Positions 1 to 5,464 of a stretch of 6,062 nucleotides of DNA are shown piece after piece. Within the stretch, counting starts at the first letter, position 1; each line of letters opens with the position of its first letter. The notes beneath the pieces were generated by a model. It searched no databases. It saw only the letters and a list, made by a program, of their open reading frames with translations, and had not been told where the DNA came from. A program made the translations under genes and the position numbers. Source of the stretch: Reyranella sp. (lineage in GTDB: Bacteria > Pseudomonadota > Alphaproteobacteria > Reyranellales > Reyranellaceae); contig JADHLS010000353.1 of NCBI GenBank assembly GCA_016780605.1, positions 1 to 6,062 on the forward strand. The letters run 5' to 3'.

Positions 1-2851
1 CCTCGAACAGGAGCTCGTCGTGCACCTGCAGCAGCATACGGCCCCTGAGCTTCGCCGCCTTGAGCGCGCCCGGCAGCTTGATCATCGCCTTCTTGATGAT
101 GTCGGCGGCGCCGCCCTGCAGGGGGGCGTTGATCGCCGCGCGCTCGGCGAAGGCGCGCATGCCCTGGGCCTTCTCGTTGATGTACTTCAAGTGGATCTTG
201 CGGCCGAACGGCGTCTTCACGTAGCCGTTCTTGCGCGCGTAGTCCTTGGTCCGCTCCATGTAGTCGCGGATGCCGGGATAGCGCTGGAAATACTTGGCGA
301 TGTAGTCCCGAGCCTCGGGTTGGCCGATGCCGAGCTGGTTGGCAAGGCCGAAGGCCGAGATGCCGTAGATGATGCCGAAGTTGATGGCCTTGGCGCGGCG
401 GCGCACCAGCGGATCCATGCCCTTGACGGGCACGCCGAACATCTCGCTCGCGGTGATGGCATGGATGTCGTCGCCGCGGGCGAAGGCTTCCTTGAGCGAG
501 GCGATGTCGGCGACATGCGCCAGCAGGCGCAGCTCGATCTGCGAATAGTCGGCCGACAGGAGCTTGTGGCCGGCCTCGGCGATGAAGGCCTCGCGGATCT
601 TGCGGCCTTCCTCGGTGCGCACCGGAATGTTCTGCAGGTTGGGATCGGTCGAGGCGAGGCGGCCGGTCGCGGCGCCGGTCATCTGATAGGAAGTGTGGAC
701 GCGGCCGGTCTTGGCGTCGAGCTCGCGCACCAGCGCATCGGTGTAGGTGCCCTTGAGCTTCGCGATCTGGCGATGCTCCATGATCTTCACCGGGAGCGCG
801 TGGCCCTGCTCGGCGAGATCTTCCAGGATGCTGACGTCGGTTGCCCATGAGCCGTTCTTGTTGCGCCGGCCGCCCGGCAGCTTCTGCTCGTCGAACAGGA
901 TCTCGCCCAGCTGCTTGGGCGAGCCGACATTGAACGGCCGGCCGGCCAGCTTGTGCAGCTCCTGCTCGAGCTCGAGCATGCGCTTCTCGAACTCGGACGA
1001 GAGCTTGCGGAGCTGCGGCGCGTCGATCTTGATGCCGGCCTGCTCCATGCCGAGCAGCACCGGGATCAGCGGCCGTTCGATGGTTTCGTAGACGCCCACC
1101 ATGTGCTCGATTGCGAGCCGGGGCTTGAACTGCGCCCACAGCTGCATGGTGACGTCGGCATCCTCGGCGGCGTAGTCGCGCGCCTTGTCGAGCGGCACCT
1201 TGTCGAAGCTCACCTGCTTGGCGCCGCTGCCCGCGACGTCGGAGAACTTGATGGTGTCGTGGCCGAGATAGAGCTTGGCGAGATCGTCCATGCCGTGATT
1301 GTGCTTGCCGGCGTCGAGCACGAAGGACAGCAGCATGGTGTCGTCGACCGGTGCCACCTCGATGCCGAGCTCGCGGAACACGCACATGTCGTACTTGATG
1401 TTCTGGCCGACCTTGAGGATCGAGGGATCCTCGAGCAGTGGCTTCAGCTTGGCGAGCGCCACCTTGAGCGGGATCTGCCCGGGTAGCAGGCTGCCGGCAT
1501 CCTTAGGCCCGCCGTCGCCCGCGAGGTCGAGCGCGCCCTGCGCCTCGGCGCCGGGCTTGCGATGCGCAAGCGGCAGGTAAGCGGCGCGCCGCCTGGTCGA
1601 GTTGACGTTGCCCCACGGCCCCTCGAGCAGGGCGAGCGAGACGCCGACCAGGCCTGAGTTCTTGGCGTCGAGCGCGTCGGTCTCGCAGTCGAAGGCCACC
1701 GTGCCCGCCTTGGTCGCCTCGGCGATCCATTCGTCGAGCGCTTTCTCGTCGGTGATCAGCTCATAGTCGGCGGCAGTGAAGGGCTGGTTGGACTTGGGCC
1801 GCGGCGCCACGGCGGGCTTGGCCTCGGGCGCAGGCAGCGCTGGCTTCGGTGCGGCAGGTTCAGTGGGCGCCACGGGATTGGTGGCTTCGCCCAATTCGCT
1901 GGTGAAGCGCGACAGCAGACTCTTGAACCCCTGCTTCTCCAACCAGGGCAGCAGCACGTTGGGATCAGGCTTCCTCTTGTCGAAGCTGTCGGGATCGGCG
2001 GGCGCTGGCACGTCGTCCCTGAGCTGCACGAGCTTGCGCGAGATGCGCGCCAGCTCGGCGTTCTGCTGCAAGGCCTCGCGCCGCTTGGGCTGCTTGATCT
2101 CGCCGGCGCGGCTCAGCAGCGTCTCGAGGTCACCGTACTCGTTGATCAGTTGGGCGGCGGTCTTGACGCCGATGCCGGGCACGCCCGGCACGTTGTCGGT
2201 CGAATCGCCGGCCAGCGCCTGGACGTCGACGACCTTGTCGGGCGTGACGCCGAACTTCTCCATCACCGCTTCGGGACCGAGTTTGGTCTTCTTGATCGGG
2301 TCCATCATCTCGACGCCGGGCCGGATCAGCTGCATCAGGTCCTTGTCCGAGGAGACGATGGTGCAGGTGGCGCCGGCCTCGACCGCCAAGCGGGCGTAGG
2401 TCGCGATCAGGTCGTCGGCCTCGTAGCCGCCGAGCTCGCACACCGTGACATTGAACGCCTTGGCGGCCTCGCGGATCAGCGGGAATTGCGGGATCAGGTC
2501 GTCGGGTGGCGGTGGACGGTTGGCCTTGTACTTGTCGTAGATCTCGTTGCGGAACGTGACCTCGCTCTTGTCGAGGATCATGGCGACGTGGTCGACCTCG
2601 GGCTTGTCCAGAAGGTCGGCGACCAGCATGCGGCAGAAGCCATAGACGGCATTGATCGGCGTGCCGTCGGGCCGCGTCATCGGCGGCAGCGCGTGATAGG
2701 CGCGAAACAGATAGCCCGAGCCGTCGACCAGGTAGAGGTTGCGGATCGGCTTGTTGTCGCCGTTCGCAGGTTCGGGCTTGGGCGCCGACTTCGCCTCCGC
2801 GCCGTTATCCTTGGCTGCCGCCTTGGCAGCCGGTGCCTTCGATTTCGCCAT
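1..2851 (-). CDS. polA: DNA polymerase I, 3'-truncated by the window edge
   Basis: DNA polymerase I fills gaps and removes RNA primers during lagging-strand synthesis and excision repair. About 950 residues are visible. The 5' nuclease domain spans roughly residues 37-310, with D43 in YLVDGSGYLF, then YKANRP, EADDLIAT, SSDKDL and the helix-hairpin-helix GDSTDNVPGVPGIG. An Ala/Pro-rich linker follows at about 323-356. The 3'-5' exonuclease keeps all its acidic residues: D388 and E390 (FDCETD), D488 (GQNIKYD), and Y560 and D564 (YAAEDAD). Proofreading is therefore probably active. The polymerase domain has motif A D768 (SADYSQIELR), the O-helix RRRAKAINFG with K821 and F825, and motif C D945/E946 (QVHDELLFE). 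Comparison with E. coli suggests about 45 residues lie beyond position 1. The start at 2851 has an AGG 8 bases upstream (2860-2862). No alternative start exists before the nuclease core, so the Ala/Lys-rich N-terminal extension, about 30 residues longer than in E. coli, is probably real. Confidence 0.98.
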   Translation of the reverse strand, partial: MAKSKAPAAKAAAKDNGAEAKSAPKPEPANGDNKPIRNLYLVDGSGYLFRAYHALPPMTRPDGTPINAVYGFCRMLVADLLDKPEVDHVAMILDKSEVTFRNEIYDKYKANRPPPPDDLIPQFPLIREAAKAFNVTVCELGGYEADDLIATYARLAVEAGATCTIVSSDKDLMQLIRPGVEMMDPIKKTKLGPEAVMEKFGVTPDKVVDVQALAGDSTDNVPGVPGIGVKTAAQLINEYGDLETLLSRAGEIKQPKRREALQQNAELARISRKLVQLRDDVPAPADPDSFDKRKPDPNVLLPWLEKQGFKSLLSRFTSELGEATNPVAPTEPAAPKPALPAPEAKPAVAPRPKSNQPFTAADYELITDEKALDEWIAEATKAGTVAFDCETDALDAKNSGLVGVSLALLEGPWGNVNSTRRRAAYLPLAHRKPGAEAQGALDLAGDGGPKDAGSLLPGQIPLKVALAKLKPLLEDPSILKVGQNIKYDMCVFRELGIEVAPVDDTMLLSFVLDAGKHNHGMDDLAKLYLGHDTIKFSDVAGSGAKQVSFDKVPLDKARDYAAEDADVTMQLWAQFKPRLAIEHMVGVYETIERPLIPVLLGMEQAGIKIDAPQLRKLSSEFEKRMLELEQELHKLAGRPFNVGSPKQLGEILFDEQKLPGGRRNKNGSWATDVSILEDLAEQGHALPVKIMEHRQIAKLKGTYTDALVRELDAKTGRVHTSYQMTGAATGRLASTDPNLQNIPVRTEEGRKIREAFIAEAGHKLLSADYSQIELRLLAHVADIASLKEAFARGDDIHAITASEMFGVPVKGMDPLVRRRAKAINFGIIYGISAFGLANQLGIGQPEARDYIAKYFQRYPGIRDYMERTKDYARKNGYVKTPFGRKIHLKYINEKAQGMRAFAERAAINAPLQGGAADIIKKAMIKLPGALKAAKLRGRMLLQVHDELLFE

Positions 2852-2923
2852 GCTCAAGGCCTAGCACGCGGTGGCCCTGACTCTCCAGCGCCGCACATGT
2901 GAACAGTCGTTGTCGGATTTCGG
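2852..2923. other. tetR-polA intergenic gap
   Basis: This 72-base gap separates the tetR stop codon from the polA start, both on the minus strand. I see no GC-rich hairpin with a T-run that would end tetR transcription, and no convincing promoter for polA. The only site recognised is a weak ribosome binding site (AGG at 2860-2862). A perfect 8-base palindrome, CACATGTG, sits at 2894-2901, but it is too short to interpret alone. Read-through from tetR into polA is possible, or polA uses a promoter I cannot recognise, for example inside tetR. Confidence 0.5.
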
Positions 2924-3460
2924 TCACGATTCGAACAGGTCGCTGATGTCGTCCAGGGCCGGCCCCGTGATCGAGGCATGGCGGGGCTCCATGACCATGG
3001 GCTGCCCGAGATAGGCCCAATACAGAAAGGCGGCCCGGCGCTGCGCTTTCTGCCCGTCGACGCCGGCCGCGGCCAGCATGCCAGCAATGTAGGCAACCCG
3101 GCGGGCGTCGACCGACGAAACGGCGGCAGCAGCCACGCGATCCTGCGCGGCCCATGATCGGATGGCTCGCTCGAGCCGCCGCGAGCTCGCGAAGGCGCGC
3201 CGCATGAGCTGCTTGAGGCGATCGGGGCGATCCTTGCGCGCCTCGAGGTCGCGGATCACCCGGTCGGTGGCCTCCTCCCGCCAGGCCTGCAGCAGCTGAG
3301 CGCGGAAGTCGGCGATGTCGCGGAAGTGCCAGTAGAAGCTGCCGCGCGACACCTTCAGTCCGTCGGCCATTGGCCCGACCTTCAGCGCGCTGGCGCCTTC
3401 GGCGGCGAGGACGCGGAGGCCGTGGCGGATCCAGTCGGGCTTGGTGAGGCGATCTGTCAT
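2924..3460 (-). CDS. TetR/AcrR-family transcriptional regulator
   Basis: This 178-residue protein has the usual TetR size and build. An N-terminal DNA-binding domain covers about residues 8-50, with the helix-turn-helix in the segment VGPMADGLKVSRGSFYWHF (residues 28-46). The SxGxFYxHF pattern is diagnostic of the family. The rest is an all-helical ligand-binding and dimerisation domain rich in Ala, Arg and Leu. The ligand cannot be read from sequence. The ATG at 3460 is preferred over in-frame upstream starts because the HTH domain begins about 8 residues after it, and an upstream start would place coding sequence across the operator repeats. The gene is divergent from a small membrane protein, with two 22-bp inverted repeats between them. 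It therefore most likely represses both itself and that neighbour. Only weak Shine-Dalgarno-like sequence (GGTCGG) precedes the start, and this partly overlaps the operator edge. polA lies 72 bases downstream on the same strand. Confidence 0.95.
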   Translation of the reverse strand: MTDRLTKPDWIRHGLRVLAAEGASALKVGPMADGLKVSRGSFYWHFRDIADFRAQLLQAWREEATDRVIRDLEARKDRPDRLKQLMRRAFASSRRLERAIRSWAAQDRVAAAAVSSVDARRVAYIAGMLAAAGVDGQKAQRRAAFLYWAYLGQPMVMEPRHASITGPALDDISDLFES

Positions 3461-3465
3461 CGGCC

Positions 3466-3487
3466 GACCATACACAAGTGTATTGAC
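3466..3487. promoter_or_regulatory. Putative TetR operator 1 (tetR-proximal)
   Basis: This inverted repeat has the core ATACAC-AA-GTGTAT (3470-3483), with perfect 6-base arms and a 2-base gap. Aligned over 22 bases with operator 2 it matches at 18 positions. It ends 5 bases before the tetR start codon. Its other edge overlaps a candidate -35 hexamer (TTGACG, 3483-3488) for the divergent membrane-protein gene. A bound TetR dimer here would cover the tetR start region and the opposing promoter. The role is inferred from symmetry, duplication and position. Confidence 0.8.
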
Positions 3488-3511
3488 GCCGGCCATGCCG
3501 GGGGCCATATC
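3483..3511 (+). promoter_or_regulatory. Candidate promoter of the membrane-protein gene
   Basis: A -35 hexamer TTGACG (3483-3488; 5 of 6 to consensus) is followed after 17 bases by CATATC (3506-3511; 3 of 6). Transcription would start near 3518 and give a very short leader before the ATG at 3534. The -35 overlaps operator 1 and the expected transcription start lies inside operator 2, so the promoter would be boxed in by both repressor sites. The -10 is poor, so this is tentative. Confidence 0.35.
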
Positions 3512-3533
3512 GACCATACAGAGGTGTATGGTC
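3512..3533. promoter_or_regulatory. Putative TetR operator 2 (membrane-protein proximal)
   Basis: This is a perfect inverted repeat with 9-base arms, GACCATACA and TGTATGGTC, around the spacer GAGG. It ends directly before the ATG at 3534. The spacer GAGG (3521-3524) is also the best Shine-Dalgarno sequence for that gene, 9 bases from the start, so operator and ribosome binding site coincide. The site lies 46 bases from operator 1 in the same register. Repressor bound here should block initiation of the plus-strand transcript. Confidence 0.85.
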
Positions 3534-3914
3534 ATGAATTGGCAAACTGCTGCCCTGGCCCTGGCCGGGGTGATTGGCGGGGTCACGGCGGTGATCCACG
3601 GTGTGCTCGTGCAACGGCTCATGGTCAGGCCGATCGAGGCCTCGTTGCTGGCCGAGCCGCGGACGCCAGAAGTTATCCGGCGGCTGGTGCCGCTCTTGAT
3701 GCAGTTCAGCACGTTCGCCTGGCTGCTCGGTGCGGTGGCCTTGATCGTCGCGGCGCGCTGGTTCGAGCCGCAGGCGCGGCTCGTCACCGGCCTGCTGGTC
3801 GGAGGCCTCTATCTGTTCGGCGCAGTCGGCAATTTCTGGGCGAACGCTGGCCGCCATCCCGGCTGGATGCTGATGGCGGCGGCGCTGGTGCTAATTGTTG
3901 TCGGCATCGTCTAG
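3534..3914 (+). CDS. Small four-helix inner-membrane protein, function unknown
   Basis: I do not recognise a named family. The 126-residue product is strongly hydrophobic, with four likely membrane helices at about residues 5-26, 52-74, 82-101 and 110-126. The loop between helices 1 and 2 (27-50) is charged (QRLMVRPIEASLLAEPRTPEVIRRL is cut here to its notable residues: R28, R32, E35, E41, R43, E46, R49, R50). A GNFWANAGRHPGW segment (99-111) links helices 3 and 4. There is no transporter or enzyme signature. The start at 3534 is chosen because GAGG lies 9 bases upstream. An in-frame ATG at 3528 would leave only 3 bases, and a start at 3441 would run through the operators. The gene is divergent from a TetR regulator and flanked by twin operators, so it is probably that regulator's target, perhaps responding to a lipophilic or toxic compound. 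That last point is inference. Confidence 0.85.
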   Translation: MNWQTAALALAGVIGGVTAVIHGVLVQRLMVRPIEASLLAEPRTPEVIRRLVPLLMQFSTFAWLLGAVALIVAARWFEPQARLVTGLLVGGLYLFGAVGNFWANAGRHPGWMLMAAALVLIVVGIV

Positions 3915-3921
3915 GCTGTCG

Positions 3922-3948
3922 ATTGCAGAAAATCCGTAAATCTGCAAT
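3922..3948. promoter_or_regulatory. Inverted repeat upstream of vapB, probable autoregulatory operator
   Basis: Perfect 8-base arms ATTGCAGA (3922-3929) and TCTGCAAT (3941-3948) surround an 11-base AT-rich spacer. The repeat ends 9 bases before the vapB start and overlaps the candidate vapB promoter. VapB-VapC complexes typically bind such palindromes to repress their own operon. The arms are not GC-rich and no T-run follows, so it does not look like a terminator for the preceding gene. Confidence 0.7.
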
Positions 3949-3951
3949 ACT
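3923..3951 (+). promoter_or_regulatory. Candidate vapBC promoter
   Basis: TTGCAG (3923-3928) and AATACT (3946-3951; 4 of 6 to the -10 consensus) are 17 bases apart. Transcription would start near 3958, which is the first base of the vapB ATG. No purine-rich ribosome binding site lies in the bases before that ATG, so a leaderless message fits. The hexamers sit in the two arms of the inverted repeat, which would link repression to promoter occlusion. Confidence 0.4.
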
Positions 3952-3957
3952 GCATAG

Positions 3958-4209
3958 ATGAAGACCACACTCACCGTCACTGATCGCGGCACGATCACGC
4001 TGCCCGCTAAGCTGCGACGGCAGCTCGGCATCAAAGCTGACGATCAATTGATCGCCGAAGCGACGCCGGACGGATTGTTGTTGCGGCCGGCCGTGACGTT
4101 GCCAGTCGAGATGTACAGCGACGTACGCATCGCCGAGTTCGAGGCTGCTGAAGCCGAACTCGGCGAAGTTCTGCGGCGCAAGCGTAAAGCATCGCGCCGC
4201 TCAAGCTGA
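3958..4209 (+). CDS. vapB: VapB-type antitoxin, AbrB/MazE DNA-binding fold
   Basis: This 83-residue protein begins with a swapped-hairpin AbrB/MazE/SpoVT domain at about residues 3-46: TVTDRGTITLPAKLRRQLGI, then the strands DDQLIAEATPDGLLLRP. The RGxIxLPxxLRxxLG pattern is the family hallmark. The C-terminal part (about 50-72, VEMYSDVRIAEFEAAEAEL) is the acidic, helix-forming segment that in such antitoxins wraps round and neutralises the PIN toxin. The last 11 residues are very basic, with seven Arg or Lys, which is unusual and might add DNA contact. In this family the antitoxin inhibits VapC and, with it, represses the operon. The gene precedes vapC by 2 bases, so translation is probably coupled. 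The start at 3958 has no clear ribosome binding site. The AT-richer upstream region and slightly lower GC than the neighbours are consistent with acquisition as a mobile module. Confidence 0.92.
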   Translation: MKTTLTVTDRGTITLPAKLRRQLGIKADDQLIAEATPDGLLLRPAVTLPVEMYSDVRIAEFEAAEAELGEVLRRKRKASRRSS

Positions 4210-4211
4210 AG

Positions 4212-4619
4212 GTGCGGATTTTTCTCGACGCCAATGTGTTGTTCTCGGCGGCAAGATCCGACGGTTTCGTCCGCAGGTTCCTGGACCTGCTCATGGCCGA
4301 CGGCCACGTTCTGTGTGCCGACGGATATGTCGCCGAGGAAGCACGCCGAAATCTCGCCGCGAAAGGACCGCACGGATTGCCTGCACTAGCTGTTTTGCTC
4401 GATCGACTTGAGGTGGCCCCGCTGCAAGCCGATCCGGAGTCGGTGTCGGCTCTTTCAGCACTGCCCGAAAAGGACCGGCCCGTTGTCGCCGCCGCCGCGC
4501 GTATGTCATGCGACGCGCTGGTCACCGGCGATCGCAGGCATTTCGGCCGGTTCTACAGGCGTCGCCTTGCCGGCGTTGCTATCCATTCGCCGAGCACTCT
4601 GGCCGAATGGCTTCTTTAG
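4212..4619 (+). CDS. vapC: VapC-type PIN-domain toxin ribonuclease
   Basis: This is a 135-residue PIN-domain protein. PIN toxins cleave RNA, commonly tRNA or rRNA, using a metal ion held by conserved acidic residues. Here these are D6 (RIFLDANVLFSAA), E42 or E43 (VAEEARRNL), D88 (PEKDRPVVAAA) and D107 (CDALVTGDRRHFG). All are present, so the toxin is probably active. The RNA target cannot be predicted. The start is a GTG two bases after the vapB stop. GAAG immediately before it is too close to act as a normal ribosome binding site, and the next Met is residue 28, beyond the first catalytic strand. Reinitiation by ribosomes finishing vapB is therefore the likely route, which would keep toxin below antitoxin. 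The stop lies 10 bases from the stop of the convergent crotonase gene. Confidence 0.94.
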   Translation: MRIFLDANVLFSAARSDGFVRRFLDLLMADGHVLCADGYVAEEARRNLAAKGPHGLPALAVLLDRLEVAPLQADPESVSALSALPEKDRPVVAAAARMSCDALVTGDRRHFGRFYRRRLAGVAIHSPSTLAEWLL

Positions 4620-4629
4620 CGGTGGTACG

Positions 4630-5430
4630 TCACTTCACGGAATTGAGTGTCGGCAGCCGATAACGGTCCTCGGGATCGTTCCAGCCCTTGAAGTTGGGCT
4701 TGCGCTTCTCCGCAAAGGCGGCGCGCGATTCCATGAGGTCGCTCTTGGCGCCGTGCTCGTGCAAGGCGGCGGCGAGCTTCTGCATGTCGGGGCCGGGTGC
4801 GGGCCGCATCTGGCGCATCATGTGCACGGTGTTGACGCGCGAGGCCGGCGGCAGGGTCAGGAGGTGCTCGGCCATCTTGAGCGCCTCGGGCATCAGATCG
4901 CCGGCATCGACCAGGCGATTGAGGAAGCCGATCTCGTAGAAGCGCTGCGCGGTGAAGCGGAAGCCCAGCGCCATCTCCATGGCGATGGGGTAGGGCACGT
5001 TGGCGATGTGGCCGTGATTGTAGCCGCCGAGCAGCCAGCGCTTGGCCTCGGAGACCTCGAAGATCGCCTCGCGCACCGCCAGCCGGAGATCGGTGCGCTC
5101 GACCAGCATGAAGCCGCCACCCATGGCGAAGCCGTTGACCGCGGCGATCACTGGCTTTTCCAGCGCGCCGGTCATGAAGGGATCTTCCTGCTTGGGCCGC
5201 TCGCCGCCCGCCACGCCCTTCTGCAGCGACTCCTTCATGTCCTCGCCGGCACAGAAGCCGCGGCCGGTGCCGGTGAAGATCGCCACCTCGAGCTCCTTGC
5301 TGTGGCGGAAATCGGTCCAGATCTTCGCCAGCTCGGAGCGCATCTCGGTGTTCAGCGCATTCAGCCGATCGGGCCGGTTCATGCGGACTACGAGCACCTG
5401 CCCGTGACGTTCGGTTTCGACGACGGCCAT
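4630..5430 (-). CDS. Enoyl-CoA hydratase/isomerase (crotonase) family protein, atypical active site
   Basis: This 266-residue protein has the usual crotonase length. It has the N-terminal strand set VLVVRMNRPDRLNALN (13-27), the first oxyanion-hole segment GRGFCAGEDMKE (56-67) and the second, KPVIAAVNGFAMGGGF (92-107). Crotonases act on acyl-CoA thioesters, held through these two backbone NH groups. In rat mitochondrial hydratase the catalytic glutamates are E144 and E164. By alignment on GGG, the equivalents here are M108 (Met, not Glu) and E128 (SEAKRW). The 20-residue spacing is preserved, so the alignment is firm. The protein keeps one acid/base residue and may catalyse isomerisation, dehydration or another thioester reaction rather than simple hydration. 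The substrate is unknown. The start at 5430 has a good AAGGG ribosome binding site 7 bases upstream (5438-5442). The binding-protein gene upstream ends 34 bases away on the same strand, suggesting one transcript. Confidence 0.93.
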   Translation of the reverse strand: MAVVETERHGQVLVVRMNRPDRLNALNTEMRSELAKIWTDFRHSKELEVAIFTGTGRGFCAGEDMKESLQKGVAGGERPKQEDPFMTGALEKPVIAAVNGFAMGGGFMLVERTDLRLAVREAIFEVSEAKRWLLGGYNHGHIANVPYPIAMEMALGFRFTAQRFYEIGFLNRLVDAGDLMPEALKMAEHLLTLPPASRVNTVHMMRQMRPAPGPDMQKLAAALHEHGAKSDLMESRAAFAEKRKPNFKGWNDPEDRYRLPTLNSVK

Positions 5431-5464
5431 GTTGTTACCCTTGTGCGTTGGTTGCCGGAGTTTA

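Noticed and set aside
20..850. Long open frame of 276 codons on the plus strand, and further plus-strand frames up to 2902
   Set aside because: They lie antisense to well-conserved polA domains and have repetitive His/Leu/Arg/Asp-rich translations typical of the opposite strand of GC-rich genes; no recognisable domain.
2894..2901. Perfect palindrome CACATGTG upstream of polA
   Set aside because: Eight bases occurring once is too little to call a binding site.
3489..3501. Inverted repeat CCGGC-CAT-GCCGG between the two operators
   Set aside because: Five-base GC-only arms are expected often by chance in DNA this GC-rich; no similarity to the operator consensus.
3441..3533. Upstream start for the membrane protein (3441, or ATG at 3528)
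   Set aside because: The 3441 start overlaps the tetR coding region and both operators; 3528 leaves only 3 bases after GAGG. ATG 3534 has proper spacing.
2805..3857. Minus-strand open frame of 350 codons spanning tetR and the membrane-protein gene
   Set aside because: It is out of frame with the TetR HTH, runs through the operators, and translates to Arg/Pro/Gly-rich sequence without a domain.
3922..3948. The inverted repeat as a transcription terminator for the membrane-protein gene
   Set aside because: Arms are AT-rich with an 11-base loop and no T-run follows; its overlap with a candidate promoter fits an operator better.
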